A stretch of 49,164 nt of DNA from Candidatus Staskawiczbacteria bacterium (GCA_023245145.1 JAHFKW010000003.1:49659-98822), one strand, 5' to 3'. Positions 32,054-42,009 are shown, counted from the first letter of the stretch. Notes: generated from the sequence alone by a model not told the origin. Made by a program: numbers and translations.

Positions 32054-32358
32054 AAAAAATACCCCTACATATTAATATGGGATTTGTAAAAAAGTATGCC
32101 CATGCCATTAAGCTACTTCCATGGGTATTGGGTATTCATGCTTTTTTGTGTATTATTATTTTTATGGTCATAGTCGCAGGAGTTGGCGAGTTGTTATTCT
32201 ATCAATATGTTACTTTGGTACGCACTAGCACTTTGCAGGGTCAAGTTTCTCCTACGGAGTTTCAGGAAAATACCTATCGAGCTATTATACAACAATGGCA
32301 GGACCGTGAAGAAACTTTTAAGAATACCTCTGTGAAGGATTTTAAAAACCCTTTTTAA
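32050..32358 (+). CDS. Small single-TM protein in the PilP position, unknown
   Basis: A 102-residue protein with one strong membrane segment (about residues 24-52) and a short C-terminal helix ending 'SVKDFKNPF'. It lies where pilP would be in Gram-negative operons, but it has no lipobox and no PilP beta domain, as expected if there is no outer-membrane secretin. I do not recognise a family. It overlaps pilO by 4 nt. Confidence 0.65.
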   Translation: MKKIPLHINMGFVKKYAHAIKLLPWVLGIHAFLCIIIFMVIVAGVGELLFYQYVTLVRTSTLQGQVSPTEFQENTYRAIIQQWQDREETFKNTSVKDFKNPF

Positions 32359-32373
32359 ATAATTAATAAAAAT

Positions 32374-32757
32374 ATGAGTAAAAAAATATATTTAATTGAA
32401 GATGACCCCGCTATTATTGATATTTATGCCACCATGATAAAGCGAGCTCATTTTGAAGTGGAAGTCTTAAGTTTGGGTCAGCAGGTGTTGGCGAAAGTCA
32501 AAGCCATTGTGGCAGGGGAAGAATCAAAACCGGATTTAGTCCTGCTAGATTTAATCTTACCTGATATGAATGGGATGGAAATTTTAGCAGAAATGAAAAA
32601 AAATGAGGCTACAAAAAGTATTACAGTGTTTATTTTGTCCAACCAGGCGGATGCAGAGAGTTCGCAGGCAAGTTCGGTCAAACCTGATAAGTTCATTGTC
32701 AAAGCCAATATTACGCCAACACAACTTTTGGAAATTATCCAAAAACAGTTGAAATAA
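32374..32757 (+). CDS. Single-domain response regulator (CheY-like)
   Basis: A 127-residue receiver. The acidic pair is in 'YLIEDDPAI', the phospho-acceptor Asp in 'LVLLDLILPDMNGMEIL', the Thr/Ser position in 'FILSNQA', and the Lys in 'DKFIVKANITP'. There is no DNA-binding output domain, so it must act by protein contact. It closes the pilus operon and comes 3 nt before atpB. It is a candidate partner for the histidine kinase at 21066; that pairing is inference. Confidence 0.93.
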   Translation: MSKKIYLIEDDPAIIDIYATMIKRAHFEVEVLSLGQQVLAKVKAIVAGEESKPDLVLLDLILPDMNGMEILAEMKKNEATKSITVFILSNQADAESSQASSVKPDKFIVKANITPTQLLEIIQKQLK

Positions 32758-32760
32758 AAC

Positions 32761-33492
32761 ATGGAAGAAATTTCTTTAAAAGCTCAGGAACTGTTTAATA
32801 TCGGGAGTTTTGGCGTAACGAATAGCCTTTTGCATGCATTGATAGTTTCATTGACATTAATGATATTGGCCATTCTTTTCTCTGGAAAAATAAGAATAGT
32901 TCCGGGCAATGTGCAAAGTGCCATAGAAATGGGGGCAGAATGGTTGTTAGAATTAATGGAATCAATGCTCGGTTCAATGAAAAAAGCCGAACAATACTTT
33001 CCATTAGTTGCTACGATTTTTGTGTTCATCGCCTTTTCAAATCTCTCCGGTATTTTGCCCGGCGTGGGGTCGCTGTTTATAAAACATGGTCACCAAGAAA
33101 TTTCCTTGTTCCGTTCTCCCGCCGCAGATTTGAATTTTACATTGGCCTTTGCGGTAATCTCTGTTATGGTAACTAATATTATAGGAATGATGGCGGTGGG
33201 AGTATTCCCTCACATTGGTAAGTTTCTGAACTTTAAAAGCCCCATTATGTTTTTTATCGGTTTACTGGAATTCGTTTCGGAATTGGCAAAAATTATTTCT
33301 CTGTCATTCAGGTTGTTTGGAAATGTGTTCGCTGGCGAAGTGTTGTTGACCATTATTTTCTTTTTGACCCCCTATATTATCCCGTTACCGTTTTTATTCC
33401 TAGAAATCTTCGTTGGGTTGATTCAGGCGTTCGTTTTTGCTATGCTTACCCTGGTTTCTATATCACTGCATACCGCAGTGCATGAACATTAG
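32761..33492 (+). CDS. atpB: ATP synthase F0 subunit a
   Basis: A 243-residue polytopic membrane protein that forms the proton half-channels. The essential Arg is in 'IISLSFRLFGNVFAGE' near the fourth helix. 'PLPFLFLEIFVGLIQAFVFAMLTLVSI' is the conserved last helix pair. 'LSGILPGVGSL' lies in the second helix region. Length is typical. It heads the ATP synthase operon 3 nt after the response regulator. It is separated from atpE by a 120-nt micro-repeat gap. Confidence 0.96.
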   Translation: MEEISLKAQELFNIGSFGVTNSLLHALIVSLTLMILAILFSGKIRIVPGNVQSAIEMGAEWLLELMESMLGSMKKAEQYFPLVATIFVFIAFSNLSGILPGVGSLFIKHGHQEISLFRSPAADLNFTLAFAVISVMVTNIIGMMAVGVFPHIGKFLNFKSPIMFFIGLLEFVSELAKIISLSFRLFGNVFAGEVLLTIIFFLTPYIIPLPFLFLEIFVGLIQAFVFAMLTLVSISLHTAVHEH

Positions 33493-33568
33493 TCAATTAT
33501 ATAAATATAATTAATTTTCAATTTGTAATTTGAATTCAATTTGAAATATTCTAATATTTAATTTTTAA

Positions 33569-33844
<276 letters not shown>

Positions 33845-33852
33845 ATATATCT

Positions 33853-34365
33853 ATGGAGGCAGGAGGAAGTTTATTTGAACAATTAGGTATCAATTGGAAG
33901 CTTTTTTTAAGTCAAGCTGTCAATTTTTTTATCCTGTTCATTATTCTTAGGGCTTTTGTATATAAGCCCCTTTTGGCTGTTATAAAAAAAAGGAAAGAAA
34001 AGATTCAGGAGGGTTTAACTAAAGCCAGAGAGGCTGACATTAGGTTAAAAGAAATTGATGTTATTGCAAAAGACCATTTAAAAAAGGCTGATCAGGAATC
34101 CATTGCTGTTATTAAAAATGCTGAAGACCGGGCTAAAAAACTTGAGGAATCCTTAGTCAAAAAAGCTGAAGAAAAACAAAAGCAGTTATTGGCTCAAGCG
34201 CAAATTCAGTATGAAAAACAACAAGAGGAATCGCGTAAAGAAGTTTTGGCTCAAGCCGCCAGTTTAGTAAAAAGACTCATTGTTAAAACAGTGGAGTTGA
34301 AACCGGAAGCAGTAGATGAAGCACTCATAGAAAAAGCAGTTAATTTTGTAAAACATGAAACGTAG
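33853..34365 (+). CDS. atpF: ATP synthase F0 subunit b
   Basis: A 170-residue peripheral stalk subunit. One N-terminal membrane segment ('FLSQAVNFFILFIILRAFVY') is followed by 'KPLLAVIKKRKEKIQEGL' and a long Lys/Glu/Gln/Ala-rich helix that dimerises. Length is typical. It starts 8 nt after atpE and overlaps atpH by 11 nt. Confidence 0.95.
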   Translation: MEAGGSLFEQLGINWKLFLSQAVNFFILFIILRAFVYKPLLAVIKKRKEKIQEGLTKAREADIRLKEIDVIAKDHLKKADQESIAVIKNAEDRAKKLEESLVKKAEEKQKQLLAQAQIQYEKQQEESRKEVLAQAASLVKRLIVKTVELKPEAVDEALIEKAVNFVKHET

Positions 34366-34681
34366 CACCAAAGAGTATGTAAAGGCTATTGAAAAAGCCC
34401 AAAAGTTTAACTTGCAGAATTTTTTACGATTGTTAGAAAAAAATAATGACACCAAAAAACTGAAAGGAATTGTAGCTTTGGTTGAAAAAGCAGGGTATCG
34501 AAACATAGTTATTGAAACGGCCAGAAAGTTAAAAAAAGTTTGGCGGTTCAAAAAAAACGATAAGATTAAAGAAGAAGTAAATCCAAAATTAATAGCAGGC
34601 GTCAGGATTACTATTGATAGCAAAAGACAGTTAGATTTATCATTCAAAAATTTACTAGAAAAAGTATTCCATGAACAATAA
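34355..34681 (+). CDS. atpH: ATP synthase F1 delta subunit, shortened
   Basis: Only 108 residues, against about 175 in most bacteria. The C-terminal segment '[30 protein letters not shown]' fits the family's conserved end. The N-terminal helical domain that binds the alpha crown is largely missing; a short basic helical region replaces it. It overlaps atpF by 11 nt and atpA by 11 nt, so no coding sequence has been lost to a frameshift at either border. Confidence 0.8.
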   Translation: MKRSTKEYVKAIEKAQKFNLQNFLRLLEKNNDTKKLKGIVALVEKAGYRNIVIETARKLKKVWRFKKNDKIKEEVNPKLIAGVRITIDSKRQLDLSFKNLLEKVFHEQ

Positions 34682-36194
34682 CGTCATAGAAAAATTAAAA
34701 CAAGCCATTGAAGGTTACGAGAATAACCCGCAATGGGAAGAAATCGGCACCATTATTGAAGTAGGTGATGGGATTATTAAAATTTCCGGCCTTTCAAATG
34801 TGGAAAGCCAAGAAGTATTGGTGGTAGAAACCGGTAAAGAAAAAATTAAGGCGGTGGCGTTAAACCTTGAAGAAGATGCGGTTGGAGCTTTATTGTTGGG
34901 TGATGCAACAGCAGTCAAAGCAGGACAAACCGTCAAAAGAACTAACACGTTACTTTCCATTAATGTTGGAGAACAGCTTTTGGGCAGAGTGGTGGATCCT
35001 TTAGGCAGAGCCATGGATGGCAAGGGGCCGATTTTTTCAGAAAAAGACAAGCCACAGACAAACCCTTTGGAAAATAATGCTCCGGATGTTTTGGCCCGCC
35101 AATCAGTTAAACAGCCATTACACACCGGAATTAAGGCCATTGATGCCATGATTCCCATTGGCAAAGGTCAGCGAGAATTGATTATCGGAGATAGGGGAAC
35201 CGGAAAAACCGCTATTGCTCTGGATATGATAATTAATCAGGGCCGTGAGGGGGGAAAGCCGGCCATTTGCATTTATGTGGCCGTTGGGCAAAAAGAATCA
35301 AAAATTGCCAAAATTGTTGAAACCCTAAAAAATAACAATGCCCTAGAGTACACGATTGTGGTGGTGGCTGGCGCCTCAAGTCCGGCTGCTTGGTGGTATC
35401 TGGCTCCTTTTGCCGGATGCGCTATTGGTGAATACTTCCGCGATAAAGGCCAAGATGCGTTGATTATCTATGATGACTTATCAAAACACGCTTGGGCGTA
35501 TAGGCAGATTTCTTTATTATTGCGAAGACCGCCGGGCAGAGAAGCTTACCCGGGAGACGTGTTTTATTTGCATTCAAGACTCTTGGAAAGGGCCGCCAAG
35601 CTTTCAAAAGAAAATGGGGGAGGCTCACTTACTGCCATTCCTATTATTGAAACTCAACTTGGTGATGGTACTGCCTATATTCCTACCAACGTAATTTCTA
35701 TTACCGATGGGCAAATTTATTTGGAATCTGATTTATTTTATCAGGGTACTCGCCCGGCGGTAAACGTTGGGTTATCAGTTTCGCGCGTGGGAGGTGCTGC
35801 TCAAACCAAGGCCATGAAAAAGGTAGCTGGAAGATTGAGGCTGGAGTTAGCGCAATTTAGAGAACTGCAAACCTTCGTTCAGTTTGCCTCGGATGTGGAC
35901 GAGGCGACCAAGCAGAAAATCAAAAAAGGAAGAATTATGACCGAAGTCTTAAAACAGCCAGATTTGAGGCCATTGCCATTTGAACAGCAGGTATTAGTTT
36001 TGTATACGGCGTTGAATGGATACTTTGATAAGTTTGAACCCGAGCAAATTCAGGCCATAGAAACCAAGTTTTTAGAATATGTAAGTAGCTTACATAATAA
36101 TTTGCTTGAATCACTAAGGGAGGAGAAGCAAATTACTGATGAAATTGAAGCGGATATGAAAAAAGTTATTACCAAATTCATAAGTGAACAATAG
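34671..36194 (+). CDS. atpA: ATP synthase F1 subunit alpha
   Basis: A 507-residue non-catalytic nucleotide-binding subunit. The P-loop is '[17 protein letters not shown]'. The conserved '[20 protein letters not shown]' and '[17 protein letters not shown]' segments (with the Arg finger) are present. Length is normal. It overlaps atpH by 11 nt. Three bases after its stop a truncated copy of the atpG start begins, and the real atpG lies nearly 700 nt further on. Confidence 0.97.
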   Translation: MNNNVIEKLKQAIEGYENNPQWEEIGTIIEVGDGIIKISGLSNVESQEVLVVETGKEKIKAVALNLEEDAVGALLLGDATAVKAGQTVKRTNTLLSINVGEQLLGRVVDPLGRAMDGKGPIFSEKDKPQTNPLENNAPDVLARQSVKQPLHTGIKAIDAMIPIGKGQRELIIGDRGTGKTAIALDMIINQGREGGKPAICIYVAVGQKESKIAKIVETLKNNNALEYTIVVVAGASSPAAWWYLAPFAGCAIGEYFRDKGQDALIIYDDLSKHAWAYRQISLLLRRPPGREAYPGDVFYLHSRLLERAAKLSKENGGGSLTAIPIIETQLGDGTAYIPTNVISITDGQIYLESDLFYQGTRPAVNVGLSVSRVGGAAQTKAMKKVAGRLRLELAQFRELQTFVQFASDVDEATKQKIKKGRIMTEVLKQPDLRPLPFEQQVLVLYTALNGYFDKFEPEQIQAIETKFLEYVSSLHNNLLESLREEKQITDEIEADMKKVITKFISEQ

Positions 36195-36195
36195 T

Positions 36196-36225
36196 ATATG
36201 GAATCGGTTCAAAACTTAAAAAAAC
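36196..36225. repeat. Duplicated 5' end of atpG, upstream copy
   Basis: Thirty bases match 36888-36917 with two differences, both synonymous in the MESVQNLKK reading. The two copies bracket the NYN gene. Confidence 0.92.
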
Positions 36226-36243
36226 ACCAAAACATACAAGCTA

Positions 36244-36271
36244 TTGACATGGGGGCCGGTTTTGCTATAAT
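36244..36271 (+). promoter_or_regulatory. Internal sigma-70 promoter in the ATP synthase operon
   Basis: TTGACA (36244-36249), 16 nt, then TATAAT (36266-36271) with TG one base upstream (extended -10). It is close to consensus and lies between the atpG remnant and the NYN gene. Confidence 0.85.
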
Positions 36272-36287
36272 CAAATTGATTAAACAC

Positions 36288-36327
36288 ACTGCCTTCCTTT
36301 GCGCAAGCAAACGACGGCAGTTTTTTT
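36288..36327 (+). terminator. Terminator-like hairpin before the NYN gene
   Basis: ACTGCC pairs with GGCAGT, with an inner TTTGC-GCAA-GCAAA stem-loop, followed by a T-run that ends at the NYN ATG. It sits between a near-consensus promoter and the coding sequence, so it could act as an attenuator. Confidence 0.8.
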
Positions 36328-36888
36328 ATGGAAAGTAAAAGAATAATGATTTTTATTGATGGCGGGAATTTCTATTTTAAATTGAAAGAAATGTCCCAAA
36401 AGCTTAATAAAAGATACAGTCTTCTTAGTTTTAGGTTTAGAGATTTTTGTGAGTGGTTGGTCGGAGAAAATAAGTTATTGGAAATAAAATATTATCTTGG
36501 TGCAATAACCAGGGAATTAAATAACGAAAAAAGCGAAAAAATGTACACCAACCAGCAAAGGTTGTTTAGGAAGCTGCAAGCTCAAAATATCACCATTGTC
36601 TTGGGACAGCTCATCCGTCATCCCGATAAAACATATCACGAAAAAGGAGTTGATGTAAGAATGGCCGTGGAAATGATTAGATTTGCCAGAGAAGATAAGT
36701 ATGATGTAGCATACTTGTTAAGTTCGGATACCGATTTGGTGCCGGCGGTGGAAGAGGTTCGGGCTTTTGGTAAAAAAGTTACCTACGTTGGTTTTCCAAA
36801 GGGTCAGTCGTTTGGATTATCTAAAACTGCCAACGATGTTATTTTATTGAGGACGGAAGAGGTAGAAAAATTCTTAAAACTAGCTTAA
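36328..36888 (+). CDS. NYN domain (PIN-like, LabA/DUF88) protein
   Basis: A 186-residue single-domain protein. The first acidic residue is in 'IMIFIDGGNFYFKL'. 'KGVDVRMAVEMIRFA' and 'YDVAYLLSSDTDLVPAVEEV' carry the other conserved acidic residues of the metal site. NYN domains are related to PIN nucleases and act on RNA; LabA-like members have other roles. The gene has its own promoter and attenuator-like hairpin and is bounded by a duplicated atpG start, so it appears to be an insertion. No antitoxin partner is adjacent. Confidence 0.88.
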   Translation: MESKRIMIFIDGGNFYFKLKEMSQKLNKRYSLLSFRFRDFCEWLVGENKLLEIKYYLGAITRELNNEKSEKMYTNQQRLFRKLQAQNITIVLGQLIRHPDKTYHEKGVDVRMAVEMIRFAREDKYDVAYLLSSDTDLVPAVEEVRAFGKKVTYVGFPKGQSFGLSKTANDVILLRTEEVEKFLKLA

Positions 36889-36917
36889 TATGGAATCGGT
36901 TCAGAATTTAAAAAAAC
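36888..36917. repeat. Duplicated 5' end of atpG, downstream (functional) copy
   Basis: The start of the intact atpG gene; 28 of 30 bases match 36196-36225. Confidence 0.92.
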
Positions 36918-37846
36918 GACTCAAATCAGTCGCCAATATCAAAAAAATCACCAAGGCCATGGAGTTGGTGGCGGCTACGAAAATGAGGAGGTCTCAGGAG
37001 ATTGCTTTAAGTTCCAGACCGTATGCCCTTGTTGCATTGGATTTATTGGCAAATTTGACATTGATAGAAAAAAGAAGGGGATTAAAAATGCCGGAGTTAC
37101 TTGAGCAAAGAAAAATCAAGAAAGTACTATTTGTGCTGGTGGCGTCAGATAAGGGGTTGGCAGGAGCATTTAATAGTTCGTTATTCAAAAAATTCGAAAA
37201 GTATATTGCAGAGAATAAGCAACACTACGAAAAAGAAGAAAAGATTTTTGCCGCGGTGGGTGAAAAATCTTTCCAATATTTATCAAAAAAGCATTGGAAT
37301 ATAGTCAAAAAGTTTGTTAATGTAGGGGATTACACCGCCATGGGGCAAGTACAACCCATCACCGATTTTATTATTACGGGGTATTTGGAAAAACAATGGG
37401 ATAGGGTAGTGGTATTTTCAACCCACTTTAAATCAGCTTTAAAACAGGAAGCAATGGTGAGGAGAGTCTTACCGGTTGATTTTGACCATGTGAAAGAAAC
37501 GGTTGGCGACATTATTCCGCAAACAGGAAAGTTTGCTGAACTCATGAAAAAACAAAATCTGGTATTTACGGGAAGCGAAAAAAGTGAAAAAGAGTACGTA
37601 ATAGAACCGACACCAGAGTTGGTATTGGAGCAATTGGCAAAACACTTACTTTTTATGCAGATTTACCACGTAATTTTAGAGGCCAATGCTTCCGAACATT
37701 CGGCTCGAAGAATGGCCATGAAAACCGCTTCTGATAATGCTAGTGATTTAGGTCAAACATTGAATTTACAGTATAATAAAGTCCGACAAGCAAGCATCAC
37801 TAATCAAATCATTGAAATTAGCGCGGGAGCGGAGGCGCAGACATAA
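36890..37846 (+). CDS. atpG: ATP synthase F1 subunit gamma
   Basis: A 318-residue rotor shaft, longer than the usual 285-295. The N-terminal coiled coil is 'LKKRLKSVANIKKITKAMEL' followed by 'VAATKMRRSQ'. The C-terminal coiled coil is 'EHSARRMAMKTASDNASDLG' through 'QASITNQIIEISAGAEA'. The extra length lies in the central Rossmann-like part. The gene starts 1 nt after the NYN stop. It ends directly before a period-9 micro-repeat array that runs into atpD. Confidence 0.96.
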   Translation: MESVQNLKKRLKSVANIKKITKAMELVAATKMRRSQEIALSSRPYALVALDLLANLTLIEKRRGLKMPELLEQRKIKKVLFVLVASDKGLAGAFNSSLFKKFEKYIAENKQHYEKEEKIFAAVGEKSFQYLSKKHWNIVKKFVNVGDYTAMGQVQPITDFIITGYLEKQWDRVVVFSTHFKSALKQEAMVRRVLPVDFDHVKETVGDIIPQTGKFAELMKKQNLVFTGSEKSEKEYVIEPTPELVLEQLAKHLLFMQIYHVILEANASEHSARRMAMKTASDNASDLGQTLNLQYNKVRQASITNQIIEISAGAEAQT

Positions 37847-39273
<1,427 letters not shown>

Positions 39274-39284
39274 AATTTATAATA

Positions 39285-39524
39285 ATGAAGCTTTCGATAT
39301 TTTCTTTAAAGAAAATTTTATTTCAGGGCGAGGCTCTGTCTTTAAACTGCAAAACGCTTATGGGCGAGATTACCGTTTTAGATAATCACGAAACATTGAT
39401 TGGGGTATTAGCTTCGGGCATTGCCAAAGTTATTGATAATGGTAACCAAGAGCATTTTTTCGAAGTGGCATCAGGGTTTTTAGAAGTCAAAGAGAGTAAT
39501 GAGGTTAGGTGTCTTGTGGATTAA
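39285..39524 (+). CDS. atpC: ATP synthase F1 epsilon subunit, N-terminal domain only
   Basis: A 79-residue protein, against about 130 in most bacteria. The beta-sandwich is present ('GEALSLNCKTLMGEITVLDNHE' region and 'FFEVASGFLEVKESNEVRCLVD'). The C-terminal helix pair, which inhibits ATP hydrolysis in many species, is missing. The stop is followed by a new promoter, so the shortening appears real. It is the last gene of the ATP synthase operon. Confidence 0.88.
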   Translation: MKLSIFSLKKILFQGEALSLNCKTLMGEITVLDNHETLIGVLASGIAKVIDNGNQEHFFEVASGFLEVKESNEVRCLVD

Positions 39525-39528
39525 ATAC

Positions 39529-39559
39529 TTGACATTGTTTTTCTCTTTCGTGGTATAAT
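39529..39559 (+). promoter_or_regulatory. Promoter of the DUF378-like gene
   Basis: TTGACA (39529-39534) and TATAAT (39554-39559) are 19 nt apart, with TG one base before the -10 (extended -10). A leader of about 50 nt follows. Confidence 0.75.
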
Positions 39560-39615
39560 TAGAGAAACGTAAAGGTCGCATTAATTAAAAAATTATTTAT
39601 AGTTTATTTAAAAAA

Positions 39616-39825
39616 ATGCAAAATATGAAATGGTTAGATATGGTTGCCCTTCTTTTATTAGTAGTTGGTGGCTTAAACTGGGGCATTATGGGACTAACAG
39701 GAGACACTAATGTTGTGTGGATGATTTTTGGCACTTGGCCAATGCTTGTTAGTCTAATTTATGTTTTAGTGGGATTGTCAGCAGTATACGTGGGCTGGAT
39801 GGCTATGATGAAAAAGGGAGCCTAG
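39616..39825 (+). CDS. DUF378 family two-TM membrane protein
   Basis: A 69-residue protein with 'LDMVALLLLVVGGLNWGIMGL', the diagnostic DUF378 first helix, and a second helix 'WPMLVSLIYVLVGLSAVYVGW'. Its function is unknown in the family. It has its own promoter and a 17-bp bidirectional terminator directly downstream, so it is monocistronic. The start may be the ATG at 39616 or the Met three codons later. Confidence 0.88.
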   Translation: MQNMKWLDMVALLLLVVGGLNWGIMGLTGDTNVVWMIFGTWPMLVSLIYVLVGLSAVYVGWMAMMKKGA

Positions 39826-39837
39826 TTCTTAAAATAC

Positions 39838-39882
39838 AAACAAAAAATCGTCCTTCAACAAGCTTAGGACGATTTTTTGTTT
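39838..39882. terminator. Bidirectional terminator
   Basis: A 17-bp perfect stem (AAACAAAAAATCGTCCT and complement) with an 11-nt loop. It serves the DUF378 gene on plus and the zinc-ribbon gene on minus. Confidence 0.93.
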
Positions 39883-39892
39883 GAGATACTAT

Positions 39893-40072
39893 TTAGTATC
39901 TTTTGGGTGGCCTGTTTTTTTTCCAGCAATCTAGGCAGTAAATCGGCCTGTCTGGGGCTGGTTCAAAAGGAAGCTCGGTGATTTCTTTTGCGCAGTCGGA
40001 GCACTTCCAATTTCCCTGTACTTTTGGGCGTGGGGCGAAACTTCCACCTCCGCCATTATTGTTATTGAACAT
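39893..40072 (-). CDS. Small zinc-ribbon protein, CxxC-x(17-18)-CxxC type
   Basis: The ORF track omits this 59-residue gene because it is just below its length cutoff. The N-terminus is low-complexity ('MFNNNNGGGGSFAPRP'). Then come 'WKCSDCAKE' and 'RPIYCLDCWKK', two CxxC pairs with 18 residues between, which should bind one zinc. It matches the layout of short zinc-ribbon proteins common in candidate phyla. The promoter at 40145-40173 and a hairpin in the leader precede it, and it converges on the shared terminator. Confidence 0.82.
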   Translation of the reverse strand: MFNNNNGGGGSFAPRPKVQGNWKCSDCAKEITELPFEPAPDRPIYCLDCWKKNRPPKRY

Positions 40073-40094
40073 TCTTTTTTAATTTATGATGATT

Positions 40095-40124
40095 AAAACG
40101 ACCTTGGTGACTCAAGGTCGTTTT
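40095..40124. terminator. Terminator-like hairpin in the zinc-ribbon gene leader
   Basis: AAAACGACCTTG pairs with CAAGGTCGTTTT around a 6-nt loop. On the minus strand it lies between the promoter at 40145 and the ATG at 40072, so it may attenuate that gene. Confidence 0.7.
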
Positions 40125-40144
40125 GCAACCCTTTGTCTAAGTTA

Positions 40145-40173
40145 ATGATACGCTTTGCAGAGTAGCGTGTCAA
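40145..40173 (-). promoter_or_regulatory. Promoter of the zinc-ribbon gene
   Basis: On the minus strand TTGACA (40168-40173), 17 nt, TATCAT (40145-40150). Confidence 0.78.
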
Positions 40174-40213
40174 CATTTACAGCTAAGATTAATTTGTTTA
40201 TTATGGAAATGAC

Positions 40214-41371
40214 ATGAAATTTCATATCTCTAAAAAATCAAAAATCAGCAATGCTCGGCTTGGCTTTATTGAAACAGAACATGGGGTGGTTGAAACTCCG
40301 TGTTTGGTGACTGTGGCAACCCAGGCCACGGTAAAGACCCTAACCAGTGAAGAAGTGCAAAAAGCTGGTTCACAAATTTTAATTGCCAACACATTTCATT
40401 TACACATTAAGCCCGGCGAACAGTTTTTAAAAAAGGCCGGTGGGATTCATCAATTTATGAATTGGAAGCGGCCGCTTATGACCGATTCCGGAGGGTTTCA
40501 AGTTTTTTCTTTGGGATTTGGGCGGGATCATGGTGTGGGTAAAATTTTAAAGGGGCAGAAGGATTTACAAATTGAATATGGGCATCAGCCAAAAAATATT
40601 AAAATCACGCAAGATGGAGTGTATTTTAATTCTCCAGTGGACGGTAGGCGACTTTTTATCGGACCAAAAGAGTCTATAAAAATTCAAGAATCCATCGGGG
40701 CCGATATTATTTTTGCTTTTGATGAATGTACCTCACCGGTAGCGAACCATGAATACACTAAAAAGTCTTTAGAAAAAACACACAAATGGGCTCAAGTTTG
40801 TTTAAAGGTGCATGCCGCCTCCGCCAAAGGCTCCGGCGGGCCGAGGCAAGCATTATTTGGCATCGTGCAAGGCGGAAAATTTAAAGACTTACGTATTGAG
40901 TCAGCTAAATTTATTGGTAGTTTGCCATTTGATGGGTTTGGCATTGGAGGGGAATTTGGCGATGACAAAACAAAAATGCCGAAAATGTTGGATTGGGTTA
41001 TTCAAGAATTGCCCGAAAAAAAACCCAGGCACTTATTGGGGATTGGCCATTTAGACGACATGGAAAAAATTATTAAGGCGGGCGTGGATACTTTTGACTG
41101 CACAGCTCCTACACATTATGCCAGACGCGGAGTAGCATTTACATCAGAGGGCAGGCTGAATATGCGCCAGCAAAAGTTTTTAAAAAAACGCGAGCCGTTG
41201 GATAAAAATTGTGTCTGCGAAGTTTGTTTAAATTATAAAAAAGATTACATTTGCCATTTACTGCGGGCAGGGGAGATTACGGCACTGCGATTAATTACCT
41301 TTCATAATCTACACTATTTTAACCAATACGTTGCCAATATAAGGGGAAAGATTAGAAAAGGGGAGATATAA
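40214..41371 (+). CDS. tgt: Queuine tRNA-ribosyltransferase
   Basis: A 385-residue TIM-barrel enzyme that exchanges guanine 34 of tRNAs (Asp, Asn, His, Tyr) for a queuine precursor. '[14 protein letters not shown]' carries a catalytic Asp, '[15 protein letters not shown]' and '[12 protein letters not shown]' line the base pocket, and '[15 protein letters not shown]' carries the nucleophile Asp. The zinc site is 'CVCEVCLNY' with a later His. A Gly-Ser-Gly peptide, '[13 protein letters not shown]', just before 'ALFGIVQGG' is encoded by a palindromic element. I see no other queuosine genes, so the base is probably salvaged. Confidence 0.96.
   Translation: MKFHISKKSKISNARLGFIETEHGVVETPCLVTVATQATVKTLTSEEVQKAGSQILIANTFHLHIKPGEQFLKKAGGIHQFMNWKRPLMTDSGGFQVFSLGFGRDHGVGKILKGQKDLQIEYGHQPKNIKITQDGVYFNSPVDGRRLFIGPKESIKIQESIGADIIFAFDECTSPVANHEYTKKSLEKTHKWAQVCLKVHAASAKGSGGPRQALFGIVQGGKFKDLRIESAKFIGSLPFDGFGIGGEFGDDKTKMPKMLDWVIQELPEKKPRHLLGIGHLDDMEKIIKAGVDTFDCTAPTHYARRGVAFTSEGRLNMRQQKFLKKREPLDKNCVCEVCLNYKKDYICHLLRAGEITALRLITFHNLHYFNQYVANIRGKIRKGEI
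40814..40840 (+). repeat. GC-rich palindromic element inside tgt
   Basis: Arms CCGCC (40815-40819) and GGCGG (40835-40839) with an inner GCC-AAA-GGC. It is related to the elements at 2251 and 10543 ('aaggct-c-ggcg' core) and read in the same frame (AKGSG). Confidence 0.7.
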
Positions 41372-41375
41372 GTGG

Positions 41376-41390
41376 TATAATTATTTTATG
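41376..41390 (+). promoter_or_regulatory. Leaderless-type promoter of the superoxide dismutase gene
   Basis: TATAAT at 41376-41381, six bases, then ATG at 41388. Confidence 0.7.
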
Positions 41391-42005
41391 GATAAAAAAA
41401 TACACACCTTGCCCGAGTTGCCCTATGCCTACGATGCGCTCGCGCCTTTTATTTCCAAAGAAATTATGGAATTGCATCATAGCAAGCATCATGCGGCTTA
41501 TATTAAAAATTTAAATGATGCGTTAGGTAAACATCCCGAACTATTTGAGAAAACAGTTGAAGATTTATTGAAGGATTTAGATGTTGTGCCAGAAGATATT
41601 CGCATGGCAGTTAAAAATAATGGTGGCGGGCATGTCAATCACAGTATGTTTTGGGAAACAATGTCACCAAAAGGTGGTGGAGAACTGACAGGAGTATTGG
41701 CAGAAGAAATTACAAAGACATTCGGTAGCTTTGAAGATTTTAAAGCCAAATTTAATGATGCCGGCGCTAAACGTTTTGGCAGTGGTTGGGTTTGGCTAGT
41801 TAGGACAAAAGAGGGAAAGCTGAATGTCCTATCAACGGCTAATCAAGATAATCCCATGTCGGAAGGACATTTTCCAATTATGGGTAACGACGTCTGGGAG
41901 CATGCCTATTATCTGCAGTACAAAAATGTCCGAGCCGATTATTTGAAAGCTTGGTGGAACGTAGTCAATTGGCAGGCAGTAGAAAAAAGATTTAATAATA
42001 TTTAA
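41388..42005 (+). CDS. sodA: Superoxide dismutase, Fe/Mn type
   Basis: A 205-residue enzyme that converts superoxide to oxygen and hydrogen peroxide. Metal ligands are the His in '[13 protein letters not shown]', the His in '[14 protein letters not shown]', and the Asp and His in '[19 protein letters not shown]'. Length is standard. Fe versus Mn preference cannot be decided; the symbol is nominal. With the peroxiredoxin at 4048 it gives an oxygen-defence pair. It is predicted to be leaderless (TATAAT-6-ATG) and precedes the HD gene by 4 nt. Confidence 0.95.
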   Translation: MDKKIHTLPELPYAYDALAPFISKEIMELHHSKHHAAYIKNLNDALGKHPELFEKTVEDLLKDLDVVPEDIRMAVKNNGGGHVNHSMFWETMSPKGGGELTGVLAEEITKTFGSFEDFKAKFNDAGAKRFGSGWVWLVRTKEGKLNVLSTANQDNPMSEGHFPIMGNDVWEHAYYLQYKNVRADYLKAWWNVVNWQAVEKRFNNI

Positions 42006-42009
42006 ACTT

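Larger units (their letters stand above)
36198..36338 (+). pseudogene. Truncated atpG 5' remnant, a 46-codon leader-like ORF
   Basis: Reading begins as 'MESVQNLKK' like atpG, then diverges to an unrelated tail and stops at 36338. The ORF runs across the promoter and across the terminator-like hairpin at 36288-36327, and overlaps the NYN start codon by 11 nt. It is most simply the leftover of the interrupted gene. Translating ribosomes coming from atpA could also mask the hairpin and allow readthrough; that role is inference. Confidence 0.75.

Noticed and set aside
34355-34681. Frameshift as cause of the short delta subunit
   Set aside because: The gene overlaps atpF and atpA by 11 nt each and no delta N-terminal sequence is visible in other frames.
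36328-36888. NYN gene as toxin of a toxin-antitoxin pair
   Set aside because: No small partner gene lies beside it; the upstream 46-codon ORF is an atpG remnant, not an antitoxin-like protein.
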